64,000 nt of DNA, taken from assembly GCA_033060915.1 (NCBI GenBank), contig CM065386.1, positions 2,874,501-2,938,500 on the forward strand. Reading direction: 5' to 3'. The translations under genes were made by a program, and so were the position numbers. The stretch's first letter is position 1. The number at the start of each line of letters is the position of its first letter. Below, piece by piece: positions 1-11,058 of this stretch. The notes beneath the pieces were generated by a model. That model had not been told where the DNA came from. It saw only the letters and a list, made by a program, of their open reading frames with translations, and searched no databases. Origin of the DNA: Euryodendron excelsum (lineage: Eukaryota > Streptophyta > Magnoliopsida > Ericales > Pentaphylacaceae).

Positions 1-2324
1 TGACAAATGTCATCAAAACTCCACATTAACCAATATGAGAATCCTTGGGTAATAAACAAACAGCACAACATATATTTTATTTCGTTAACTTCATACATAG
101 CAAAGAAGAAACACATGAAAAGCGATAATAAACATGAAAACCAATCAGGAAAAAAGAAAAAGGGTGGGTGTAGTAAAAAGAAGAAGAAAGAAAGAAAAGG
201 GGTGGAAGAGAACGAACATATTAAAAAAAAATGCCTCTACATAGCAGAGGAAACATTAAGACAACAAATTCTTAGCCATTGACATAAATTAAAACCCATC
301 CTTCAACATCACCACCCATGACTGTAGACATTTGCCCTTAAACCACCGAAACAACTTCTATGCTTACCACCTTCTTATGGTATCGTTGCCTAAACAGTAT
401 AAATCTTACCGAACACCAATGAAAGAATTGCAAGAATCGTCAGAACCATTTGATTGACCTTGAAGAACACCAAGTACTATTAGTTGTAGCTACATGATTA
501 GCCAATCCTTCTTGAGGCTGTTGCTGATTATGCAGAGATGGTGTTGTTTGTTGCCATTAAGGGTGTTAGAGTTTAGTCCAATAAACAGTTGACAAATGTA
601 AGACTTGAAAAATCATAAATAAACAATAGATCACCTTCAAGGCCAAGAAGGAGGCGGTGTGGTTTGCGACAGTGGAGGTTGGCAATGTCGACAACAGTGG
701 TTGGCGATGACGGAGTCGCGCCTTGATTGATGTGATTAGGCTAGTCACTCATATTGTATGCATTAAGAAGATATTTTAAACCCACAAGATAATTTTTTTT
801 TTTTTTTTTTTTTGAAACATATGCATGTGAGAGAGAGATTATTTAAAATGAATAAAAGAGAACTTAGCTTTGATTTGAATTTTGAAGGCACCTACCTTTT
901 TTTCTGGTGGGAATTGAGAGATATTAGGGATGTCTTAGTTTTTTTGCCCAATTGAAGAGAAATTTTAGGATTTAGAGATATTTTAGGGATAAAAAAATCT
1001 AATCAATCCAAACCGAGTGTTAGTTAATTTTGTGTTTCCTTATCAGAATTTAACTCCTTTAATTATTTTCTATGATTAATTTTTTATTTAATTATTTTTT
1101 ATTTTGTTTTGCTTTTCTTTATAAGAGAGGGAGAGAGGAACCTAATTAGTTGAATAAGCTAGGTGTGCCACGTGGCTTATTAGAAAACTAGAATTTTTAA
1201 AAAAATAGGAATTAATTTTTAAAAGCTTGTGAACCTCCCACACATTTACAAACAGCACTATAGTATAAATATTGTTCTTAGTGACTACATTAAAATTAAG
1301 ATTTAATTTTTTTAATTGAAAAAAAGTTAATAAAGACAAAAAAAAATTGTCAAGAAAGCTGACTTACAAGATTATCTAAACAGGCCATAGAACTGTGACA
1401 ATTTTATCGGGTCTTGATTTTAGGGTTCACAAACGAATTGAAAAACTCAATAATCAAATCAACCTGGCCTCTATAGATCGGTTTGATTTGGGCCTGTCAA
1501 AGAATTGGTTCGATTCTTAGTTTCACATTTTCTAAATCCAAACCAAGAATCGACCCAAGAATTGAGACCAAGACCCAATTTTTATATATCATAAAAGTTT
1601 ATATATATTTTATATATGTTATTAGATCATTATTATTTATGCTTAATTATTGTTCATTTGTGTTTATGTGTCATTTTTTATTTTTTTGAAAAAAATAGTA
1701 TGTAAGACCAATCTTATTATTTTACTTTTTTGAATAAATAAATTAAATAATATATAATAAAAGTGAAACCGACCCTGCCCAAATCGACATTGACTCGAAC
1801 TAATTTAAGATATAGAATCAAACCGAACCAAACCAATTCGAATCGAGTTAGGTTGGTTTGGTTCAATTTCATTAAATGATCAGTTCGATTTTAAATTTAA
1901 AAATCTAGAACCGATTAAGATTGAGTCAGATTAATAATAGACCCAACTCATGAATACTCTACTGGATGACGTGCATTAAAATTGGTAAATTTAAGATTGC
2001 TTACTTCTAACCAGAAAACAAAAAAATATATATATGTTGTATATATGATATTAGCTCGATCGGATGGCCTGATCCATAAAAGAAATACATGCTTCCTATT
2101 GTGGTTTCACACACCATAACTTTTCTTGTCCCAAGGTTCAAACAATGGAGGGAAAGGTTTAATATTGCCAAGGCAGTTGTAGCTGTCGAAGGGAAAACAC
2201 GACAGAGTTTTAAGTGTTTCGGCCATCTTACGACGCCGTTGCGTTTCCTCCTATCTCCTTGCCAAGATAAGTTCAAAGGAATCATATTCTTCCGCACAAG
2301 AAGAAAAGAGTTCACGTAACAACC

Positions 2325-2363
<39 letters not shown>

Positions 2364-2463
2364 TTGGGGTATCAGAGTTGCCAGATCTTTACATTGAATT
2401 GAAACTTGAGATTTGAGAATCTTCATTCTGCCAGAAGAATTGAGAAAAATCTGTAGCAACGTG
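1..2463. other. Intergenic, AT-rich, no supported gene
   Basis: No reading frame here resembles a known protein and none is longer than expected by chance. There is a T-tract near 789-813. The stretch 1440-1935 is rich in degenerate copies of GGTTTGATT, GAACCAATTCGA and their complements, which look like an old repeat rather than a gene. The 3' end, from about 2090, runs into the presumed promoter and 5' leader of the CAP-H pseudogene. Confidence 0.6.
2326..2360. repeat. (TC)n microsatellite in presumed 5' leader
   Basis: About 17 uninterrupted TC units lie roughly 100 bases upstream of the first ATG of the CAP-H pseudogene. CT-rich leaders are common just upstream of plant start codons, so this probably lay in the former 5' UTR. 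Confidence 0.85.
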
Positions 2464-5261
2464 ATGGCCGAAATAATGAGCCCTAGGTCGTCGACCAGGG
2501 AGCCGAAAGAGGGAGCAGTCCCCATGAAGAAAGGCTCTAACGACGATCAACTCGAACGCGCTTAGACACGCGCTGCCCTTGCCACCGCTTTTCGGCGGAA
2601 AGCCATGGCTGCCACCGGTTCTCCCGCTGATCCTTGTCTTGGCAAGGAACAGATCATTGAGTTATTCCATAACTGCATTAAGCTTGCCAGAGAAAATGTA
2701 AGCACTCTCTCTCTATACACACACTTGAAATTTCATTTAACTTCTCTACTCTGTAACATTTTACGAGGTTTTCCCTCTTGTTCTAATGTGCTACCAATTC
2801 TCCTCTCTTTCTAAATCGTCTGCAAATTTTCTCTTCTCTATTTCTCTCTGCGTCAAACTAGTCGGGAAATTTGGTGTTAATTGGTTAAATTTTTACTTTT
2901 TCCCGCTTCAAGCTGGTTATGTATATATGGTAATGCTGATGCAGAAGATAAACCAGAAGAGCACTTGGGAGCTAAAGCTGATAGACCATCTTAGTGAGAT
3001 TATCAAAGTCGAAGCAGAGGATGATGCAGTGACGAACTTTCAAAAGGTTTGAAGCACTTCCATACAAATTTACTACACTGAATATTGTATGTTTATGCAT
3101 TCGTTCTGAAAACAGCTCAATTAAATATTATAATTAGTTGAATAAGCGAAAATCAGTGAACGAGTTAGTATATTACTTATAATGAGAGAGTATTAGTTCT
3201 AATGAGTAGGCAAGTTGGGCATTGGAAGCTGGGGTGAAGATATATTCTTTGCGAGTGGATTCAGTGCACTCGGAGGCATACACAGTCCTTAGTCGAATCA
3301 ATCGAGTAGGTGGAGAGGATGGAGAAGGTTTGTCCTTTACTTATGGTTAAGATTTGGCTTATTCTGGGTTATGGTTTTGATAATTAGTCTTAGTTAGAAA
3401 CAGCAGGCTCCATGAGGGTTGTTTATAATGTTTTTAAGGCATTTTAAGCTTCAACTTCAGGATGATCATTCTCAAAACAAAAGAATATGCCTTCTTTATC
3501 TTTATCCCTACTTGATTACTTACTTGTACGGGAATAAGGTAAAATATATTACCTTAGGGAATTCACAACTCCCCATATCCTATAGCAAATGGTAATAGCT
3601 TAGAACTCCATAGGCAATTGAACTGAAATTGCTTTTGCTGGCCAATCAAGTCATTCACTTTGGATCATGCTTTACTAAGTTAAATTGGTGGTGGATTGTT
3701 AACTAGTGGTGGTGCATGGCATTTGGGTGAAGGTGTTGGTATGCAGGTATGGCCATAGTTGATTTATGAGTTTCTTAGCTAAAGGAGTAGTGTTATAGTA
3801 ATTATAATTTTAGCCAACATTTTTTTTAAACGAATGAAGAAAGAACATCTTATGGTGGGGTTTATAGCCATGTCAAGATATTGGCACATAGTGGAGTTTC
3901 AAGTTTTCGCATTAAAACGTCATTATGATTGAGGTGCTACCTCAAGTAGTATGATTTTCCTTCAAGGTGCAACATCTTTGTTGCACTGAGGAATTGTACT
4001 TAACAATTTTCAGTTCCCTAGTGCTGTGTTTGGTTGACAAAAACTGGAGTCTGTTGACTCAAGATTGATCCTCATATTGATTTTGATGATAACAAAACTA
4101 TGTGATTGTTATCTAATGATTTCAATTGAGTGTACAAGTTAAATTATAATTATTTGATAACAAAAAAATTAATTGAATTGTTCGGTTGAGTATCCAACAA
4201 GAAGATTACATAGGTAATCTTATTCTTGAAGATATTGAAGATGCTCAATAAGTTCAACAAGTATTGAAAAGAATGATGCAAGTTATGAAATTCTACCATG
4301 GTGATATGTTTTGGAAACATGAAGATTGCTAGAAGAACTTGAAGATTAATAGAGGAACATATTAGATTAATTTTGTTTCAAAGTGACTAAAGATCTTATG
4401 AGAATTCAAGAATTTGTTCACTATGAAAACCCTCGATCCTCATGGGCATATCAATCTACTAAAGCATCATGTATGCTATGAACCTCTATAATGATTGATT
4501 GTTTTACTCTGAATCTAGAAAATGTATTGATGCATAAAGCACAAGAGAAAGGGAGAGCAAGTTTCAGTTTCAATAAGTTTATGCTTGTTACAATGGAAGA
4601 TATTGAAGAATCAAGAAGGATGGAAGGGTGATGAACGTGATGGGTTGACACATTCAACAAGCTGATGCTTTACAAGTCTTAAAAGTTTGAATATAAACTT
4701 GAAAGTATGAAGAGATTGAAGGTGCTCAAAGGAGTCAAGATTCAAGCAAAGTTAAAAATCATAAGTCCAATTGAAGATTTGATGAAGACGTGGAAGAATG
4801 AATGATTGAAAGTATTCTTGAAGATCCACATGCTTTGAAGAAGACCTTTTAAGCTTTAGAAGTCTCAAATTGATGATTCTTGAAGAGTTTGAAGAATTTA
4901 GTTTTATTGATTGAAGAATTCTAGAAGAAATCAAGTTGATGAAGATCAAGTAAAGAGATTAAAGATGTTCAAAGAAGGATAAAAAATCAGTTGAAGAAAA
5001 GAGATCTCAAGTCTTGGAAGCTCTCTTGAAGATTTTGAAGAAGACTTAAATCAATGGAAGAAGTGATGTTGATTGAAAAACTCTACAAATAATCAAAATG
5101 GAATGAATTCTTCTCGAAGAGATTGAAGATGTTCTTAAAGTCAACATACCTTGAAGAAGTGTTTTCAAGCCTTAGAAAATTTATTTGGATGACCCTTAAA
5201 GAACTTGAAAACAATGGAGAAGATTGGGCAAAATCTGTAAAAAATCAAGTTTTCTGATACA

Positions 5262-5430
5262 ATGTGTCGACACATGAAGTCAAGTGTTGACACATGGAGA
5301 CAGTGAACAAAATCTAGAAAATACAAACTTGATGTGTCGATACATGAAGTCAGGTGTTGACACATGGAGGCAGTAAACAAAATCTAAAAAATGCAGACTT
5401 GATGTGTTGACACATGAAGTCAGGTGTCGA
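5262..5430. repeat. 70-bp tandem repeat inside the LTR, about 2.4 copies
   Basis: Units begin at about 5262, 5332 and 5402. Each carries the near-palindrome TGTGTCGACACATGAAGTC and a second TGTTGACAC block. Copies differ at a few bases. Such arrays occur in LTRs and can hold enhancer-like sites, but no function is shown here. Confidence 0.8.
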
Positions 5431-6052
5431 CACCTGGGCTCCAACGGCTATATTTTTTACCGTTATAACTGTGCGATCTTGTATCAAATGGTCTCCCATT
5501 TACCACCAACGGTCATAATCAACTCAAGGCTACATATAGAAGATCCCCAGCACATATATAAAAAAGAAGAACACAAGATCAAGTACTAAAAAGTGAAATT
5601 TAATCTCTTATATCTTATACTCTGTTTTTATTCATTTGGGGGTTCTTGAGTGAGCTAAAAATTTATTTATCTACTCTTTGAGAGAAAGTTATTCATTGTA
5701 CCATCTTCATCTATTGTTGCGTGGGTTTGTAAACTTGTGAGTTTGAGTATAATTTGGAAAAAACACTTGTAAGTTTCAGAGAAGCTTGGACAAAATCTCT
5801 AGTAAATTTGAGAGAAGCTTGGACAAAATCTCTTGAGTTTTGAGGGTTTGGAAAAGAGCTCTTGTAAAAAGTGAGCTAGGCACTTGGAGTAAAACCAGCA
5901 ACTGTGTAAGGGACTTTACATAATAAAATACCTTCGAGAGGATCGAGGAAGAGAGGACGTAGATAAGGTTGGCTGAACCTCTGTAAATCTAGTGTTATTC
6001 ATTTCTTGCTCTATTTTTCTTCCTTACTTACAATACCTGTTTGCATTGCATT

Positions 6053-7098
6053 CAAGGTTGTCAAAATCGGGATCCTACCTTGGATTGTTTTGGGGGTCTT
6101 CCGGATCGGATCGTAGGATCGGATCAAGGATCGTAAGATCCTACCAAAAAGGAATAAAAGGCTAATTTTTTTTGTATTTTATGATGATTACTCCAAAATG
6201 TATAGAGAATGAGCCTATATTATAGAAAAAGAATTAAAAATATCATGAAGAACAAAACAAATCACATGAACCAGTGGTTGACATTGATGATAACTTGCAA
6301 TGCAATGCCTAAAATAAAGCCTGCACTCTGTAAGTCTGCAGACTGCAGTAGCAAAGGTTCAAAAGTGTCAAATATCAACACATGACCTTCAGAATATGCT
6401 AAAAAAAATAAAGAAAAGAAGCAACAAAGAAGGAAAAGGAGGAGGAAGTGGACGAGGAGCAGCAGAAAAAAAATGCAGCAAAACAGAGCAGCAGCAACAA
6501 AATAGAGCAGTAGTAGAAGAAGAAGAAAAAGAAAAAAAAAGAAAAGAAGAAGAAGAAGAAAAAGAGAACATAAACAATGCAATAAAGTATCAATAGAAGA
6601 AGAAGAGAAGAAGAAGAAGAAAGAAAAGAGAAAAGAAAAAAAAAAAGGACATCATTGAACAAAACGGCGCAGAAGAAGAAGAAGAAGAAAAAAAAAAAAG
6701 AAGAAAAGAAGGAGAAGAAGAGACAAATACCTTGACAGTGGGAAGGTTGGCAATGAAGATGGAGACCTAGAGAGAAATTTGGTTTTCTAGGTAGAATTTG
6801 TGCCTTTTGAGGCTTCGACGATTTGATTTTCTCTGTTAATTGATTGTTTTATGCATTTGTTGGCTTCGAAAGTTGGGCCACAGTAGCCAAATAGATTTGA
6901 AAGCCCATAATTAAACACTAAAAGAGACAGAAATTGGATCGCATAGGATCCTGATCTAGATCGCGATCCTACGATCCCAAACGATCCTATCACGATCCTG
7001 GCCTAAAATGATTTTACATACGATCCGAATCGATTTAGCAAAATTGAGTCGTAGGATCGTACGATCCTACGATCCGGATCGCGATTTTGATAACCATG
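6053..7098. mobile_element. Non-autonomous hAT-type DNA transposon nested in the LTR
   Basis: The termini are inverted repeats: the left end reads CAAGGTTGTCAAAATCG and the reverse complement of the right end reads CATGGTTATCAAAATCG. About 20 of the first 23 bases match. The element is flanked by 8-base direct repeats ATTGCATT at 6045-6052 and 7099-7106. An 8-bp target duplication with CA-G termini is the hAT signature. Clustered GGATCGTAGGATC-type motifs on both subterminal sides resemble hAT transposase-binding arrays. No transposase coding remains; the centre (6395-6720) is an almost pure-purine AAG/GAA tract. Confidence 0.85.
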
Positions 7099-10000
7099 AT
7101 TGCATTATATAATTTGTTTGCTCGAGTTATACTTTGGTTAGTTACTGTTATATTGCTTAATCAGTTTTTAATTGCATTGTTTGATATAAATTCCATAAAA
7201 CCTAATTCACCCCCCCTCTTGAGTTGTCTACTTGGGCCAACAGAGTCAACATTGACAACAGCAGTGGACAAGATGACGGTCATTCAAAGAGAAAGTTAGA
7301 GAGGAAGGTCGTTAGTTTTCTTCTCTCTCTCTGTGGGTATGCTCAAATGCATTGGACTGCAATTTCATGGTTTGTGCAGATTTCACCTTTGTCAACATTG
7401 GAGCCATCTTATGAGGCTCTTAATGTAGAGAAGTTTGATGGTAATTTATACCATATACTATTTGTTTTGTGTAGGTGACAAAGTTAGTTCCTAAAACCTT
7501 TTTCCTTCTCATTTTTTTTTGTTTTCCAGTTGCCTATGCAGTGGATCCTATTTATCGTCAGACATCTGCACAATTTAGTGAAGGTGGAGCTAATGGTCTC
7601 CTATTGAATAATCTTGGAGTATATGGAGGATGTAGATTACTTTATGATTTTCCAGAGCTACCAAGGAAGTGTGTATCATGTTCAATCCAAAATGATATTA
7701 CAGATATGATTGATATCTCTTTTGCTAGAGGTGTGTAACATTAGTATTACGGGCAATCTAATTTCTCTGGGTTGCATGTACCAAAAGTATTTTCTTACCT
7801 GTTACATTAATTTGCTTGTTATCCCTGCAGAATACATTGGACAGATGGTGATCAACATGCCTTTGAAGAACGAATATCTCCAACTCTCCGGCTCATAGTC
7901 TGCCAATTTGATGAAGGTAATCAGAGGCCAACACATGGATCTAATGAAGGGGCTAAATTCTCCGGGTGGGGTGATGCAATCAATGACAATAATGTTGAGT
8001 TGGATGATAATTCATTTGGCTACTATGGAGGAGGGACCTTTAATCACGCTGAACGAATAAGTGGGCTTGACGAGAGCTTCAATTTTGGAGACACAACTTT
8101 CATGAGTTATCATGAGGTTTTTCTAGCATTCTATTTGTTCTTTACTACATCCCAGTGCCAAGTTTTCTCGCCAAATTCCTTTGGAAGATTAAAAAATCTC
8201 AAAAGGAAAGGACACTTATAGTAGTTTGTTTTATCTGCTCAGGAGAATGATCCTTATACAACTTATGAACCTGATGTGGACAGCATATCTGAAGAAGTTG
8301 CTGTGTTTTTGTTTCAAGGATTGGGATTTACTTCAAATCAAAATGCATGGGCAGGACCTCATCATTGGAAATAATGTAAGTCTAAGGGATAATAGCAGAA
8401 AGATGATATTGTCTATCCTTGCTTTTGCATGCTCTGTTCTAGAGGTCTTGCCTTCTTAGTGTGGTCTCTATTTCCTAGGTTCAGAAAATGTTCCTGCTGT
8501 GGGAAGCAGACAAGGTTTCCGTTCAAAGAGACCAAATAACAACCGTAAAGCAGATGAACTTGATATTGCATTTACAAAAGCCTTGGACAAAGAAGTGCCT
8601 GATATCTTTGCTCCCCCTAAAGTTTCAAAGGTGCTTCTGCTACCTGCAAATAAAGAGCCTTGGCGTATCACACTTCCTGAAGATTTCCATTATCAACCAG
8701 AAGATCTTGCCTAGTTGTTTCTTCTTCCTAATGTCATGGTAATTCAAGGCTACATGAAAAATTGCACAAATTATTGTATGTGTTGCTGTAATAGTCTGTC
8801 AGTTTGGGACATTATAAAAAAATGTGCCAGTCTACCAAAGTCTTCTGCCTGAGTTCTGCAAATGAAAGTATTATGATTGTTGGGTTTATCCCTAATCAAA
8901 GAGCCTGTTAGGATATAGAAAATTAATTATAAGTCCGCAAAATTGTAACTACCTGCAAATTACTTATCAAAGCATAGTAAGGTGTATAGGAGCACTGTCT
9001 TGCATAACATTGTAAGACATAGTAAATGTTTGTGCTTTATGTATATTCTTCTCAATAAAACTTGAGGACAGGGTTGGGGCATTGAGCTGAGAATAGGCCA
9101 GCATGCTCTCACTGTAAAGCTATTGCTTTGGGCTTTATATCTGAGCCTCAGCTTTAACCAGTCCCAAGATTTCAGTAGCTCATGCTCCAAATACTTTGTA
9201 TTGACTCAGTGGCATTCATGTCATTCCAGCTCAGTAACTGCCCTATTTCAGTTTCTATTTTCTTGTATACCCTTTTACTGTTCTTTTGGTTGATAATTAT
9301 ATGCATGGTTTTGTGCAGTGTTTTGGGAAGAGAAGAGGATGACTTTCAGGTATGAGCTTCACCAGAGATGGAACCCTGCTGTCTTAATTATGAAGTTTAG
9401 GAAGTAACTACAGGCTACAACATGTTTTTATCTATTTTTGCAGCAAACTCATTGTTAGTTAGTACTCAGTTCACGTCACATAGGAAGTCCTTTGTGTTTA
9501 TGAAACTTTGGTTTAGATCCTTCATGCATGTTGTACTTGTGCTCCATTACTTAATTTGTTATGGATGCTCATTTTTAAAGTAGTCATGTTGTTACTGTTG
9601 TGAGTAGGGAGTGCTTTAGTACCATAAAAGAGTCTCGCATTTGAGAAGCTCCATTAGATTTAAATTCTGTAAGTCTGAGGACAATGTAGAATTTTATAGA
9701 AGAGACAAACCGAATGTACTCTTTGTCCATGATCACTTCCCCCTCATATTTCACCCCAATTTTCCCTGTGCCCTCCCCCAAATTTATTACGAGTTCGAAA
9801 GAAAGTAACTAAAAATGTACAGAAATTCCATATTGTTCATGTCGTATGTGCATGGATACTGCTATCCCCAATTTGAATGCTGTTTTCTTATGATTACTAG
9901 TTGCAATATGGAAAATCTGACTACAGAAACTCTGGTTTCACGTTTTGAATCACTGATCATGCATTTAAAAAATACAAAGAGATGCATAACTCATTTTCTC

Positions 10001-11022
10001 ATTACGGTCAGTAAACAACTGAGTGGTACTGTTTCAGATGTGGTATGCATACCCAATCATCTCACTCAGGTTAAAAATTCATATATCCTTTGTTTTTTGG
10101 TGTATGCAATGGTGTCTCTACTTAGATATTTTTTGGGATCTCTTCAATGATTAAGCCTACAGTATTGTTGCTGATTGGTGTCTCTCTTGAAGCTGAGATG
10201 TTAATTTTGTGTGCACAGTTTTATAACCTGGTCAAAATTGTAATGAGATCTGAGCTTCTTGATTTTGGGAGGTAAAAAAAGGTCAAAATTCGATTGATAT
10301 TTAAAACTTGCTTGGAATTGATATGTGCATTTCATGAGTTTTTTCTCTTACCTGCCCAATAGTTAACATAGACTAAGGAATACACATGACTTAATTATCA
10401 ACCAGAAATCTCGCTGAAGTCAATAACTTAGTCCCCTAATTGTTTTTTAATAATGTCAAGCAGTCTAGGTGACTATTGTCTTTACTGTTTCCGTTTTACA
10501 CATATACCAAAGGGTTTAAACAAGAAAACTGCTTATTTCCTTCATAGATTTTGACTTCTTGTGTGGCTCTTCTATTCAGGAATTTATGACAAAGGTTTTG
10601 ATGTTTGTTATGTCTTTTGATGATAGTAATATCTAGATCTTTAAAAAAAACTAGATAAAACATTATTTTGCTATCTCTTTGTGAAATAAGTTTTGTTGGC
10701 CGCTAATGCCCTAGGGGGAGGTCCAATTTATATAGAATTGGAGAGGACAAATTGATATGTTCCCTTAATTTGTTCATTTTAATTAAATTTCAGATGATGA
10801 CTCATGGCAACGAAACAATGATTTTGATAAAACATTCCCATCATGGGATAATGAAAATGATTTTGGTTGCCAAGATGATGGTGGATGCATTTACAGTCAT
10901 CTGGAAGATTCAGCTTCTCCGGTCTTTCAGCTTCATCAGGTTTGTTTGTTGTCTACCGTTCTTTTTAGTCTTAGTACTCTTCCTGGTTGGGTAAGTTGGG
11001 CCCTTCGCATTAATGATTTGTC

Positions 11023-11026
<4 letters not shown>

Positions 11027-11056
<30 letters not shown>
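11027..11056. repeat. (TC)n microsatellite
   Basis: About 14 TC units lie in the intron between pseudogene exons 10794-10939 and 11257-11367. A T18-type homopolymer follows at 11222-11241, just before the next acceptor. Confidence 0.8.

Positions 11057-11058
<2 letters not shown>

Larger units (their letters stand above)
4052..7242. mobile_element. Solo LTR, probably Ty1-copia (Sirevirus-like), with a nested hAT element
   Basis: The element begins TGTTG and ends CAACA. It is flanked by the same 5 bases, GAGTC, at 4047-4051 and 7243-7247, as expected for an LTR retrotransposon insertion. Near its 3' end is a C-run followed by TCTTGAGTTGTCTAC, a pattern remembered from copia-type LTR ends. No primer-binding site, gag or pol follows: CAP-H coding sequence resumes directly after the target duplication, so this is a solo LTR left by recombination. 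Without the nested element and its duplicated 8 bases it is about 2.1 kb. The stretch 4200-5160 is a low-complexity GAAGATT-rich region typical of LTR interiors. Confidence 0.82.

Noticed and set aside
2007..2525. Minus-strand open frame of 172 codons at the CAP-H 5' end
   Set aside because: It is antisense to the first CAP-H exon and its leader, contains a run of Arg-Glu from the TC microsatellite, and has no domain.
6262..6662. Several overlapping open frames on both strands, rich in Lys/Glu or Leu/Phe/Ser
   Set aside because: They arise from the purine-rich tract inside the hAT element; composition alone keeps them open.
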